From an uncultured Pigmentiphaga sp. (lineage in GTDB: Bacteria > Pseudomonadota > Gammaproteobacteria > Burkholderiales > Burkholderiaceae_B), in contig CALAGD010000077.1 of the NCBI GenBank assembly GCA_937891425.1, positions 1 through 53,583 of the forward strand: a stretch of 53,583 bases of DNA, in the 5' to 3' direction. The translations under genes were made by a program, and so were the position numbers. Below the pieces are notes generated by a model that saw only the letters and a list, made by a program, of their open reading frames with translations, did not search any database and had not been told where the DNA came from. Shown in pieces: positions 43,435 through 52,504 of the stretch (the first letter of the stretch is position 1; each line of letters opens with the position of its first letter).

Positions 43435-44280
43435 TCAACCCTTCTTGTTCTTCCCTTTGTCGAGCTCCACGCCCTCCAGCGCACGGAGCCCCCGCTCTCC
43501 CAGGAAGAAGGTCTCTATGAACGGATGTTTGAAGGCCAGCACTTCCGCCACCGGGGCACAGATGATGACACGCTTTTCGGCGAGCACCGCCACCCGGTCG
43601 GACAACGCGTACAACGAGTCGAGATCGTGCGTGATCATGACCACGGTGAAGCCGATCTGCCCGTGAATGCGCTTGATCAACTCAACGAACTCGTCGGAAC
43701 GCGTCGGATCGAGCCCTGCCGTAGGCTCGTCCAGGAACACCAGTTCGGGATCAAGCGCGAGTGCACGCGCCAGCGCGACCCGTTTCACCATCCCGCCGGA
43801 CAGGTCCGACGGCGCCTTGACGGCATCCTCCGGCGTCAGCCCCACCAGGGACAGGCGTGTCAATACGATCTCGGTGATGAGGTCTTCCGGCAGTGCACGC
43901 AACTCGCGCAGCGGCAGCGCGACGTTGTCGAAGACGGACAACGCCGAGAACAGGGCACCGCCCTGGAACAGGACCCCCCAGCGCTGACGCAGTTCACGCA
44001 GCTGGCGCACGTTGCCCTGGTTGACCTGCTGGCCGAATACGTGGATGGTGCCGCGCGCGGGCCGCTCCAGCCCGAGAATCTGCCGGAACAGTACCGATTT
44101 TCCGGTACCCGAGCCGCCCACCACCGTCAGGATCTCGCCACGCCGCACCTGAAGGTTGAGACCGTCATGCACCACATGACGCCCGAACGCCGTGCGCAGG
44201 TCGCGCACATCGATGACGATGTCGTCGTTCTGCGGTTGCACGGCCTGCGCAGGTTCAGCGGGAGATGCGGCAGCTACCAT
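43435..44280 (-). CDS. MlaF-type ABC transporter ATPase
   Basis: A 281-residue ATPase of the lipid-transport ABC system. Walker A is GGSGTGKS, the Q loop VLFQGGALFS, the signature LSGGMVKR and Walker B ELVFLDEPTAGLDP. The GGALFS and SGGMVKR forms are typical of the MlaF/Mkl group. ATG 44280 overlaps the permease stop by seven bases, and the MCE gene follows four bases on, so subunits are translated in a coupled series. Confidence 0.92.
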   Translation of the reverse strand: MVAAASPAEPAQAVQPQNDDIVIDVRDLRTAFGRHVVHDGLNLQVRRGEILTVVGGSGTGKSVLFRQILGLERPARGTIHVFGQQVNQGNVRQLRELRQRWGVLFQGGALFSALSVFDNVALPLRELRALPEDLITEIVLTRLSLVGLTPEDAVKAPSDLSGGMVKRVALARALALDPELVFLDEPTAGLDPTRSDEFVELIKRIHGQIGFTVVMITHDLDSLYALSDRVAVLAEKRVIICAPVAEVLAFKHPFIETFFLGERGLRALEGVELDKGKNKKG

Positions 44281-45392
44281 CCGAGCTCGTTGAGAAGAAT
44301 TGCGCAAATCGCGTCTGCCAGGATCACGGCCGTGATGGCCGATACCACTGACGCGGTCGTACCACGTCCCAGGCTTTCAGTGTTGGGCTCGATGCGCAAG
44401 CCATAGTGGCACGCGATCAATGCGATCAGCACACCGAAAATGATGCCCTTGCCGATACCGATCCAGAAATTGGTAATCGAAATGACTTCACGCAGCGACA
44501 GAACGAACCAGGTAAGCGACAGATCGAGCGTGAAGGCTGCAACCAGTGCGCCACCCAGCAGCGCTGCGAAGTCGGTCCAGATCACAACCAGTGGCAGCGA
44601 AATGGCCAGGGCCACCACGCGCGGCATCACGAGCCGCTGGGCGGGCGAAATGCCCATGACGCTCATCGCGTCCAGTTCCTGGGTAACACTCATCACGCCC
44701 AGCTGGGCAGTGATCGCCGACCCGGACCGGCCCGCCACGAGGATGGCCGCCAACACCGGGCCGAGCTCGCGCACGATGGAAACGCCAAGAAGGTCAACGA
44801 TATAGACCGAAGCGCCAAACAGGGCAAGTTGCTCCGCCGACAGATACGACAGCACGACCCCGATGAGAAAACCCACCAGCGCGGTAATGCCCATGGCCTG
44901 GGCCCCGGTGTAATACAGCTGGGCCGAAATTTCCTTCCACGGCCCGCGCAGGGGACGACCGATGAAGCCGAGCAGGTGCAGGGTGAACATCCCCAGCAGC
45001 CGCAGGAAGTCGACGCCCTGGGTGGCCAGGTTGTAGACACCGTCACCCACGGCGCGCAGTGCGGCAAATGACTCGCGCGGTGCGGCAGGCAGCTTGCCGC
45101 CGCTATGCTCGGCCACCATCTGCAGCGTATCTCGCACCGCGGGCGACATGTCGACCTGCGCGGGCAGGGCGCCACCCCAGGCACGCCAGAGCAAGACCGC
45201 ACCCACCGCGTCGAGGCGAGAAACCTGGGTAAGATCCCAGCGGGTCGCCGAACGCGCGGCCGCAAGCGCGCGGTTGCGCCGCTTCACCTCGCGTCGGCTG
45301 CGCAGCGCCTGGACGTTCCATGCCCCGCAAAGGCGGACCACAGTCTCGGCACCCGATCCCTCCACGATGACGGGGTCGATATCCTTGGGCAT
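44274..45392 (-). CDS. MlaE-type permease with N-terminal STAS domain
   Basis: A 372-residue protein fusing an MlaB-like STAS domain (residues 1-105, WDLTQVSRLDAVGAVLLWRAW) to the MlaE permease domain (residues 120-372; ALVGFLIGVVLSYLSAEQL, ELGPVLAAILVAGRSGSAI, ELDAMSVMGISPAQRLVMPR). In E. coli these are separate proteins. It is the first gene of the leftward lipid-transport operon, divergent from birA across a 90-bp spacer. Confidence 0.9.
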   Translation of the reverse strand: MPKDIDPVIVEGSGAETVVRLCGAWNVQALRSRREVKRRNRALAAARSATRWDLTQVSRLDAVGAVLLWRAWGGALPAQVDMSPAVRDTLQMVAEHSGGKLPAAPRESFAALRAVGDGVYNLATQGVDFLRLLGMFTLHLLGFIGRPLRGPWKEISAQLYYTGAQAMGITALVGFLIGVVLSYLSAEQLALFGASVYIVDLLGVSIVRELGPVLAAILVAGRSGSAITAQLGVMSVTQELDAMSVMGISPAQRLVMPRVVALAISLPLVVIWTDFAALLGGALVAAFTLDLSLTWFVLSLREVISITNFWIGIGKGIIFGVLIALIACHYGLRIEPNTESLGRGTTASVVSAITAVILADAICAILLNELGW

Positions 45393-45482
45393 GAAACCGG
45401 TTTACTCTTTCTTTTGCACAAGTTTTCAATCATACCGGAGAAAGCCGCGTTTACTTCAGCAAATTCGGTGCTCCGTTACGCC

Positions 45483-46370
45483 GTGACAACCTTGCTTCCG
45501 AAGCCTCCCCAACTCCCCTCTCCTGACGAGCTGGCAAGCCAGCTGCGCGCGGTTCTCACAGACTGGGCCGAAGTGCAATGGTGCGCAAGCACGGGCTCGA
45601 CCAACACCGACCTGCTGCAGGCCGTGAAGGCCGGCGCCCCTGCCCCGCGCCTGCTCGGCACTCATTTGCAGGAACAAGGGCGCGGGCGTGCGGGGCGCAG
45701 CTTTCAGGCCGGGGCCGGGGACGCCCTCATGTTCTCCTGCGCCTTCGCTACGTCCCTGCCGCTGATGGCCCTGCCAACGCTTTCGGTCGCCTTCGGGCTT
45801 GCTGCCACCGACATACTGGCGGCAAACGTGATCACGCCCGACGCACTCTCCATGAAATGGCCCAACGACATCCAATGGCATGGTGCGAAACTGGCCGGCC
45901 TGCTCACCGAAGCCGCGCCGGCAAGGTCGGGGGCACACCCGCACGACAGCTCCGGAGTCCGACAGATCGTGATCGGGATGGGCATGAACCTGCGCGGCGC
46001 TGACCGGCTGAGCCATGACCTGGGCCGGGCGGTGGCCGACTGGGCCTGCACCGGCAGCGCCGCCCCCATTCATTCGATCGTGGCCGGGCTTGCCCGCGCA
46101 TGGCAGGAAACGGTCGCCTGGGCCGAGCGTACCTGGCAATCCGCTCACGGCCTGGCGGGCCTGGCATCACGTCATGCCCGACGCGACGCATTGCGGGGCC
46201 AGCCCATCAGCGTGCAGGATCAGGGCGAGGAACTGTACCGGGGCATCGCCGCGGGCATCGACGACTTCGGCCACCTGCTGGTCGATACCCCAGCCGGACG
46301 CACCCGGGTAGTTGCAGGCGATATTTCCGTCCGCCCGCGAGCTGCGGCCCCACGGACATCGGGCAGGTAA
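45483..46370 (+). CDS. birA: Biotin--[acetyl-CoA carboxylase] ligase without HTH
   Basis: A 295-residue class I biotin protein ligase. STGSTNTDLLQ, the biotinyl-adenylate loop GRGRAGRSF (GRGRRGR-like), KWPNDIQWHGAKLAGLL and GMGMNL are conserved. The N-terminal DNA-binding domain of E. coli BirA is absent, so it should not act as a biotin repressor. GTG 45483 is my preferred start; GTG 45468 is possible, and neither has a clear ribosome binding site. It precedes coaX by 20 bases, the birA-baf pair of Bordetella. Confidence 0.93.
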   Translation: MTTLLPKPPQLPSPDELASQLRAVLTDWAEVQWCASTGSTNTDLLQAVKAGAPAPRLLGTHLQEQGRGRAGRSFQAGAGDALMFSCAFATSLPLMALPTLSVAFGLAATDILAANVITPDALSMKWPNDIQWHGAKLAGLLTEAAPARSGAHPHDSSGVRQIVIGMGMNLRGADRLSHDLGRAVADWACTGSAAPIHSIVAGLARAWQETVAWAERTWQSAHGLAGLASRHARRDALRGQPISVQDQGEELYRGIAAGIDDFGHLLVDTPAGRTRVVAGDISVRPRAAAPRTSGR

Positions 46371-46390
46371 CGGCACATTCCAACGGTTGG

Positions 46391-47272
46391 ATGAACCCAG
46401 ACATGAAGCTCCTGATCGACGCCGGAAACACCCGCGTCAAACTGGGCTGGCTCGACGCCCAGGGACGACGCGAACCCACACCGGAGGCCATCCCGCACGC
46501 GGAGCTCGAGCATCGCCTGCGCATTTGGCTGCAGGCGTTACATGCACCAGTGACCGCGGCGGTCGGCGTCAGCGTGGCGTCCGCAGACATTGCTCGCACC
46601 ATTGAACGGCTCGTGCATCAGGCGGGCGCCGTGCAGGTGCGCTGGCTGCAAGCCGAACCCGCCACCGCCGGTCTGGTCAACGGCTACGCACGCCCCGGGC
46701 AGCTGGGTGCCGACCGCTGGCTGGCCCTGGTCGGGCTGCAGGCACAAGGGCGCCCGCGCCCGGCGCCCGGAGGCGAAGCGGGCAATTCGTCCGGGTCGGA
46801 ACACCGGGACATGTTGCGTGCCCCAGTCATCATGCTGGCGTCGCTGGGCACTGCCACTACGGTCGACACCATCTCGCCCGAGGGCGTGTTCGAAGGCGGG
46901 CTGATCCTGCCCGGCTACGACCTCATGCTGACCAGCCTGGCCCGGGGCACCGCCAATCTGCCGCTGGCCCGGGGAGCATTGCGACCCTTTCCCACCAACA
47001 CCGATGACGCGATCGCGTCCGGGGTCGCCGCGGCCCAGGCGGGTGCGATCGTCCGCCAGCTCATGGAGGTCCGCCAGCGCTGGGCCGGGCACGAAGCGGT
47101 CCTGTACCTCACCGGCGGTGCTGCGCCGCGAGTGAAGCCGGCCCTGGACCGGCTCATGACCCACGCCGGCCTCACGCTGCCGGTACATTTCGTGGATAAT
47201 CCCGTCCTGAACGGTCTTGCCGTGGTCGCTGCGGGCAAATTGGCCGACGCGACGGCGGCCGACCCGCCCTGA
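46391..47272 (+). CDS. coaX: Type III pantothenate kinase (Baf homologue)
   Basis: A 293-residue ASKHA-fold kinase for the first step of coenzyme A synthesis. The N-terminal phosphate loop is LLIDAGNTRVKLGW, the PGQLGADRWLALVG region and LGTATTVDTI contain the catalytic Asp residues, and GLILPGYDLMLTSLA and YLTGGAA follow. In Bordetella the homologue is Baf, first found as a helper of Bvg-dependent gene expression. A 25-residue Gly/Pro/Ser-rich insertion lies at about residue 120. ATG 46403 is an alternative start. Confidence 0.92.
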   Translation: MNPDMKLLIDAGNTRVKLGWLDAQGRREPTPEAIPHAELEHRLRIWLQALHAPVTAAVGVSVASADIARTIERLVHQAGAVQVRWLQAEPATAGLVNGYARPGQLGADRWLALVGLQAQGRPRPAPGGEAGNSSGSEHRDMLRAPVIMLASLGTATTVDTISPEGVFEGGLILPGYDLMLTSLARGTANLPLARGALRPFPTNTDDAIASGVAAAQAGAIVRQLMEVRQRWAGHEAVLYLTGGAAPRVKPALDRLMTHAGLTLPVHFVDNPVLNGLAVVAAGKLADATAADPP

Positions 47273-47335
47273 AGTGCCGGCACCGGGCACCGCGGCGGCC
47301 ATCCTGGTTCCGACGTCGATCACGATCGCTCACCT

Positions 47336-47521
47336 ATGCGCTTGTTATTCTTTCTGGTACTGATCGCCAACTTCGTGGTGTTTGCGTACGGCACTGGCGC
47401 CTTTGGGCCCTCGCCACAAGAGGCCGGTCGCGAACCGCTGCGCGCGACCCAGCAGATTCGCGCCGACACGCTCATCGCGCGTCCGATTGCCCCCGTATCT
47501 TCCGCACCAGCGCGGTCGTAG
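47336..47521 (+). CDS. Small single-helix membrane protein
   Basis: A 61-residue protein with one strong N-terminal helix (LLFFLVLIANFVVFAYGTG) and a short polar tail. In related genomes a protein with a similar start follows coaX and carries a SPOR domain; here the ORF stops before any such domain. It overlaps the convergent hldE2 end by 50 bases. It may be a real short protein or a decayed version of the longer one. Confidence 0.5.
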   Translation: MRLLFFLVLIANFVVFAYGTGAFGPSPQEAGREPLRATQQIRADTLIARPIAPVSSAPARS

Positions 47522-47972
47522 ACCGCTCGTGCCGGAAGGGGATGGCAACCGCACGCCCTCCCCAACTTTCCACCAGCCGCGCTTCAGGCAGCACCTGCAT
47601 GTCGTAGTCACCGCCCTTGACGATCACGTCGGGGCGCAGCTCGGCGATCAGCTGCAACGGTGTATCTTCGTCGAAGCTGGTGACCGCATCCACGCTCGCC
47701 AGCGCCGCCAGCATGGCCGCACGGTCAGATTCCGGATTGAGGGGGCGTTCTGGCCCCTTCCCGAGGCGCCGCGCCGACGCATCGGTGTTCACCGCGACAA
47801 TGAGGGTAGCACCCAGCCGGGCGGCCTCATCGAGGTAGGTGACATGGCCACGGTGCAGGATGTCGAAGACTCCGTTGGTGAACACCAGCGGTCGCGCAAA
47901 CTGCCCTTCGCGCACCGCCTCAACCAGCGCGGAGCGCGTCCAGATCTTGTTTTCGAAGCGCACTTCAGCCAT
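47472..47972 (-). CDS. hldE2: D-glycero-beta-D-manno-heptose 1-phosphate adenylyltransferase
   Basis: A 166-residue nucleotidyltransferase, the stand-alone equivalent of the HldE C-terminal domain (RfaE2), making ADP-heptose for the lipopolysaccharide core. The nucleotide-binding HxGH motif is seen in TNGVFDILHRGHVTYL; LIVAVNTDASARRLGKG and the ERSTTALVRKI end are typical. ATG 47972 starts the conserved AEVRFENKI segment; 48020 is an in-frame start without support. The kinase half is not in the window. Confidence 0.92.
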   Translation of the reverse strand: MAEVRFENKIWTRSALVEAVREGQFARPLVFTNGVFDILHRGHVTYLDEAARLGATLIVAVNTDASARRLGKGPERPLNPESDRAAMLAALASVDAVTSFDEDTPLQLIAELRPDVIVKGGDYDMQVLPEARLVESWGGRAVAIPFRHERSTTALVRKIRGQSDAR

Positions 47973-48073
47973 GCATGATTGCCGTAAGGAGTTGCCCGGT
48001 GCCGCACCATGGCCCCGCATATAGGCACAGGCAAATGCAACTTGGTAGTATTCGGGAATTCGGGGGTTGCACC

Positions 48074-48502
48074 ATGACGCAGATTCATTTTACGTTCAAC
48101 ACACCCGACAGCCTGCGCGCAGCCTGCGAGATCGCGGCACGTCGGTACCGCCGGGGCGAGCGACTCGACGTCTTCTGCTCCCGGCCCGAGCGCCTCGCGG
48201 CGTTCGACGAGCTGTTGTGGCAGTACGAGCCGACGGCCTTCGTGCCGCATCTGCCTGTCCGCCACCCGCTCGCCCTGCAGACCCTCATCCGTCTGCACGA
48301 CGAGGCCGACACGCTGGCCGCGCCGTGGGTACTGAACCTCGACATCGAGTGCCTGCCCGGTCCTGAACGTTTCGCCCACATCGTCGAGGTGGTGTCGACG
48401 GCGGACGACGAACGCTCCGCCGGACGCCAACGGTGGCGGCAGTACCGGGCGGCCGGTCTTGCCCTGGTCCAGCACGACGCCGCCAGGAACGATCTACCCT
48501 GA
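48074..48502 (+). CDS. holC: DNA polymerase III chi subunit
   Basis: A 142-residue chi subunit that links the clamp loader to SSB. TQIHFTFNTPDSLRAACEIAARRYRRGERLDVF, split by the HolC fold, and the HLPVRHPLALQT and PWVLNLDIECLPGPERF segments match the family. ATG 48074 gives the conserved start; the in-frame start at 47975 reaches into hldE2's leader. holC upstream of valS is a common order in proteobacteria. Confidence 0.9.
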   Translation: MTQIHFTFNTPDSLRAACEIAARRYRRGERLDVFCSRPERLAAFDELLWQYEPTAFVPHLPVRHPLALQTLIRLHDEADTLAAPWVLNLDIECLPGPERFAHIVEVVSTADDERSAGRQRWRQYRAAGLALVQHDAARNDLP

Positions 48503-48516
48503 GAGTCCTCTAGCCT

Positions 48517-49437
48517 ATGTCCCGACTTCCGCCCTTTCGCAAACGCCGCGAACCCGTCCTCCAGCAACGCGCCGAGCCGCACCTCGATGACGCCTTGCGC
48601 AGCGAACCGCGCCTGGGCGGCTTCGGCGACGACCCGGCAGCGGGCGCCGTGCCAGACGAACTGCCACCCCCGGCGGAACCGCATGAAGCGTTCGACGCCG
48701 TTCCGGTACTGACTGATATCGTTACGCCCGAAGTACCCCGTGCGCCAGCGGCAACGCATGAGCCCGCACTGCGTCCGCCCCCCCGTCCGGTGCCCGGTCA
48801 GCGCGCGCGCGACACGGCCCCGCCCTTCTCCGACCGCATACGACGTCCCATCGACGCCCTGCGCCAACCGGCCGCTCCCACGCAGGATCCCGCCCCCCTG
48901 CGTGAAACCATCGTGCGTCGCGAGGTCCCCAGACAACGCGTGGTGCCCCGGCAGGAATCGCTGCAGCCTGGCGGGCACGATACCCGGCTGCACCACCCCG
49001 ACCCTGTGCCCACGGCAATCCAGCCGGAACCCGAGTACGTCATTGCCCCCAAGTCCCTGTCGACGGGTATCGCCACTTACCCCCCGGCAAGTCCGCTGGA
49101 TCCCATCAACGCTGCGCCGGCACCGGTCCGACCGACCATGCCCGAGCCGGCTGCCGCCCCCGCACCGGTTACGGCACCCCCGTCCATCCGTGAGCCGGTC
49201 GGACCATCTGCCGCGCCGCAAGTTGTGCCGCAACCCCCGGCAAGTGCCACGCCAGCAGATTTTGTCCCGTTCCCCGACATGCCGGACAACGAGGCCGCCG
49301 TAGCCGGCGACGACATCGACGAGGCGCTGGTCGACGCGATCACCGATCGCATCCTGTCCGTGCTCGAACCGCAGCTTGCCGACCTGGTGCACGATGCGGT
49401 GCGCGCCGCCCTTGCCACCGCGCGCAACACCCGCTGA
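48517..49437 (+). CDS. Proline-rich protein of unknown function
   Basis: A 306-residue protein, about one fifth proline and one sixth alanine, with basic patches (FRKRREPVLQQR, RRPIDALRQ) and a long low-complexity middle that is probably disordered. The final 45 residues (DDIDEALVDAITDRILSVLEPQL ... in part) form a well-behaved amphipathic helix that may bind a partner. There is no signal peptide or membrane helix. It sits 14 bases after holC and before valS. Function not recognised; the C-terminal helix is the only part likely to be conserved. Confidence 0.7.
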   Translation: MSRLPPFRKRREPVLQQRAEPHLDDALRSEPRLGGFGDDPAAGAVPDELPPPAEPHEAFDAVPVLTDIVTPEVPRAPAATHEPALRPPPRPVPGQRARDTAPPFSDRIRRPIDALRQPAAPTQDPAPLRETIVRREVPRQRVVPRQESLQPGGHDTRLHHPDPVPTAIQPEPEYVIAPKSLSTGIATYPPASPLDPINAAPAPVRPTMPEPAAAPAPVTAPPSIREPVGPSAAPQVVPQPPASATPADFVPFPDMPDNEAAVAGDDIDEALVDAITDRILSVLEPQLADLVHDAVRAALATARNTR

Positions 49438-49594
49438 ATGGATCCGGACGGGGCCTGCAAGTCGGTGCACCGGCCGCACCCACCGCATGGTCGGTGGTTA
49501 TCCCGTCTGCCCGAGGCTCATCTGCACTGCCCGGCCCGCGCGGTTCGGGCTGCCACCCTTTGCCGCCGCTGCGGGCCGCCCCCGAAATAGACCC

Positions 49595-49617
49595 TAAAAT
49601 AGCCGTTGGACTCCAAC
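49595..49617 (+). promoter_or_regulatory. Putative -10 element and dyad ahead of valS
   Basis: TAAAAT (49595-49600) is a -10-like element with no convincing -35. It is followed by the near-perfect dyad GTTGGA-C-TCCAAC (49605-49617), which would lie at the transcription start, 14 bases before the valS ATG. It may be an operator or a short hairpin in the mRNA leader. Confidence 0.3.
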
Positions 49618-49630
49618 TACTCGTAATTCC

Positions 49631-52504
49631 ATGACTTCGCCCGACACCGAAACCGCTACACAGGAACTCCCCAAGAGCTTCGAGCCCAAGGCCATCGAGG
49701 CCCGCTGGTATCCCGAGTGGGAAAAACGCGGCTATTTCGATGGGGGGCGCCATGTAGATCACCCCGCCGGCGTTCCTGCCGGATTCGAAACATTCGCCAT
49801 CCAGCTCCCGCCCCCGAATGTAACCGGCACCCTGCACATGGGGCACGCATTCAACCAGACCATCATGGACGGGCTCACCCGTTACTACCGCATGCGCGGG
49901 TCCGATACGGTCTGGATTCCCGGTACAGACCACGCGGGGATTGCCACCCAGATCGTGGTTGAACGCCAGCTGGATGCGCAGAACGTTTCGCGCCACGACC
50001 TCGGTCGCGAAAAGTTCGTCGAGAAGGTCTGGGAATGGAAGAAGTATTCGGGCGATACCATCACCGGCCAGATGCGGCGCCTGGGTGTATCCACCGACTG
50101 GGCGCGTGAATACTTCACGATGAACGACAACATGTCGCGCAGTGTGGTCGAAGTGTTCGTGCGACTTTACGAGCAGGGCCTCATCTACCGCGGCAAGCGG
50201 CTCGTCAACTGGGATCCGAAGCTGCTCACGGCGGTCTCCGACCTCGAAGTGGTCATGGAGGAAACCCAAGGCAAGCTGTGGCACATCGAATACCCGTTCG
50301 TTGACGGCCCACAAACCATCTGGGAAGATGGCGCCCCGCGTGTGATCAGCGGCATGATTGTGGCCACCACTCGCCCCGAAACCATGCTGGGCGATGCCGC
50401 AGTCGCGGTGCACCCGGAAGATCCGCGCTACCAGCACCTCATCGGCAAGCAGCTGCACCTGCCCCTGTGTGGCCGCACCATCCCCATCATTGCCGATGAC
50501 TTCGTCGATCCGAAGTTCGGTACCGGCTGTGTCAAGATCACTGGGGCCCACGATTTCAACGACTATGCCTGCGCACAGCGGCATGGTCTGCCCCTCATCG
50601 TGATCTTCACCCTCGACGGTCGCATCAACGAGAACGGCCCCGAGCAGTTCCGCGGCATGGATCGCTTCGATGCGCGCGAGGCCATCGTAGCAGCCCTGGA
50701 CAAGGAAGGGCTGCTCCGGAAGGTCGAGGCCCATACGCTGATGCTGCCCAAGGGCGACCGCACCGGTACGGTCATCGAGCCCATGCTCACCGACCAGTGG
50801 TTCGTGGCCATGACCCGGCCTGCCCCCGAAGGCACGCTGTTCCCGGGCAAGACCATCGCCCAGGTGGCCCTCGAAGCCGTAGCCGAAGGCAAGATCCAGT
50901 TCCATCCCGCCAACTGGGTCACTACCTACAATCAGTGGCTGGAAAACATCCAGGACTGGTGCATCTCGCGTCAGTTGTGGTGGGGCCACCGCATTCCCGC
51001 CTGGTATTCGGAAGACGGCCAGGTCTTCGTCGCCCGCACCGAAGAAGAAGCTCTGCAGCAGGCACGTGCTCGCGGGGTCAACGGTCCCCTGGCACGCGAT
51101 GAAGACGTACTTGATACCTGGTTCTCGTCCGCCCTGGTGCCGTTCACCACACTGGGCTGGCCCGAGCAGACGCCCGACCTGCAACGCTACCTCCCCTCAA
51201 GCGTGCTGGTCACCGGTTTCGACATCATCTTCTTCTGGGTTGCGCGCATGGTCATGATGACCATGCACTTCACCGGCCAGGTGCCCTTCAGGAACGTGTA
51301 CGTACATGGCCTCATTCGCGATGCACAGGGCCAGAAGATGAGCAAGTCGAAGGGCAACACCCTCGACCCGGTCGATCTTATCGACGGCATCGGACTGGAA
51401 GACCTGGTCGAGAAGCGTACACGCGGCCTCATGAACCCGAAGCAGGCCGACAGCATCGCGCGCCAGACGCGCAAGGAATACCCTGATGGCATTCCCGCCC
51501 TCGGGGCTGACGCCCTGCGCTTCACCATGGCCGCCTATGCCACGCTGGGCCGCAACATCAACTTCGACCTCAAACGCTGCGAGGGATACCGCAACTTCTG
51601 CAACAAACTCTGGAACGCGACGCGTTTCGTGCTCATGAATACGGACGGTCACGACCTCGCCGGAGAAACCGAATACTCGGTGGTCGACCGCTGGATCAGC
51701 AGCCAGCTGCACCGTACGCTGGCGGAAGTCGAACAGGGCTTTGCCACCTACCGTTTCGACCTCATCGCGAACGCGATCTACCGCTTCGTGTGGGACGAGT
51801 ACTGCGACTGGTATGTCGAGCTGGCCAAGGTGCAGATCCAGCAGGGCACGCCAGCCCAGCAGCGTGCCACGCGCCGCACCCTCATCGAAGTGCTCGAAGC
51901 CGTACTGCGCATGGCCCATCCCATCATTCCGTTCATCACGGAAGAGCTGTGGCAGAAAGTTGCCCTCACCGCCCGCAAGCGCATTGCCAACGAGCAGACG
52001 TCGGTCAGCGTGCAGCCCTACCCGCTGGCGGGCGAGCACGCGCTCGACACCGACGCGGAAGCCGCGGTCGCGGAACTGAAGGCCCAGACCGACGCAGTTC
52101 GTGCGCTACGTAGCGAAATGGGCCTCTCGCCCGGTCAGCGGGTACCGTTGAATGCCGTCGGCGACACGCAGGTGCTGGGCCGGAACGCCCCCTATCTTGC
52201 CGCGCTCGCGCGCCTGTCGCAGGTGAACATCATCGACAGCCTGCCCAACATCGGGGCGCCCGTGCAGGTTGTGGGAACTACGCAGCTGATGCTGCATGTC
52301 GAGATCGATGTCGAAGCCGAAAAAGCGCGCCTCGACAAGGAAATCGCCCGGCTCGAAGGCGAAATCGGCAAGGCGCAGAAGAAGCTGTCCAATCCGAGCT
52401 TCGTCGAACGAGCGCCGGCGGCCGTGGTCGAGCAGGAGAAGGCCCGCCTGGCCCAGTTCTGCGCAACCCTGGAACAGGTGCGTCAACAGCGCGCACGCCT
52501 GTAA
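49631..52504 (+). CDS. valS: Valyl-tRNA synthetase
   Basis: A 957-residue class I synthetase. The HIGH motif is in PPPNVTGTLHMGHAF, KMSKS in GQKMSKSKGNTLDP, and the CP1 editing domain (residues 190-370, ATTRPETMLGD and GTGCVKITGAHDFND) clears mischarged Thr-tRNA. The anticodon-binding domain and the C-terminal coiled coil (from EIDVEAEKARLDKEIARL) are complete. The ribosome binding site is poor. Confidence 0.98.
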   Translation: MTSPDTETATQELPKSFEPKAIEARWYPEWEKRGYFDGGRHVDHPAGVPAGFETFAIQLPPPNVTGTLHMGHAFNQTIMDGLTRYYRMRGSDTVWIPGTDHAGIATQIVVERQLDAQNVSRHDLGREKFVEKVWEWKKYSGDTITGQMRRLGVSTDWAREYFTMNDNMSRSVVEVFVRLYEQGLIYRGKRLVNWDPKLLTAVSDLEVVMEETQGKLWHIEYPFVDGPQTIWEDGAPRVISGMIVATTRPETMLGDAAVAVHPEDPRYQHLIGKQLHLPLCGRTIPIIADDFVDPKFGTGCVKITGAHDFNDYACAQRHGLPLIVIFTLDGRINENGPEQFRGMDRFDAREAIVAALDKEGLLRKVEAHTLMLPKGDRTGTVIEPMLTDQWFVAMTRPAPEGTLFPGKTIAQVALEAVAEGKIQFHPANWVTTYNQWLENIQDWCISRQLWWGHRIPAWYSEDGQVFVARTEEEALQQARARGVNGPLARDEDVLDTWFSSALVPFTTLGWPEQTPDLQRYLPSSVLVTGFDIIFFWVARMVMMTMHFTGQVPFRNVYVHGLIRDAQGQKMSKSKGNTLDPVDLIDGIGLEDLVEKRTRGLMNPKQADSIARQTRKEYPDGIPALGADALRFTMAAYATLGRNINFDLKRCEGYRNFCNKLWNATRFVLMNTDGHDLAGETEYSVVDRWISSQLHRTLAEVEQGFATYRFDLIANAIYRFVWDEYCDWYVELAKVQIQQGTPAQQRATRRTLIEVLEAVLRMAHPIIPFITEELWQKVALTARKRIANEQTSVSVQPYPLAGEHALDTDAEAAVAELKAQTDAVRALRSEMGLSPGQRVPLNAVGDTQVLGRNAPYLAALARLSQVNIIDSLPNIGAPVQVVGTTQLMLHVEIDVEAEKARLDKEIARLEGEIGKAQKKLSNPSFVERAPAAVVEQEKARLAQFCATLEQVRQQRARL

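Noticed and set aside
49340..51184. Minus-strand ORF of 614 codons over valS
   Set aside because: Antisense to the valS catalytic domain; no independent evidence of coding.
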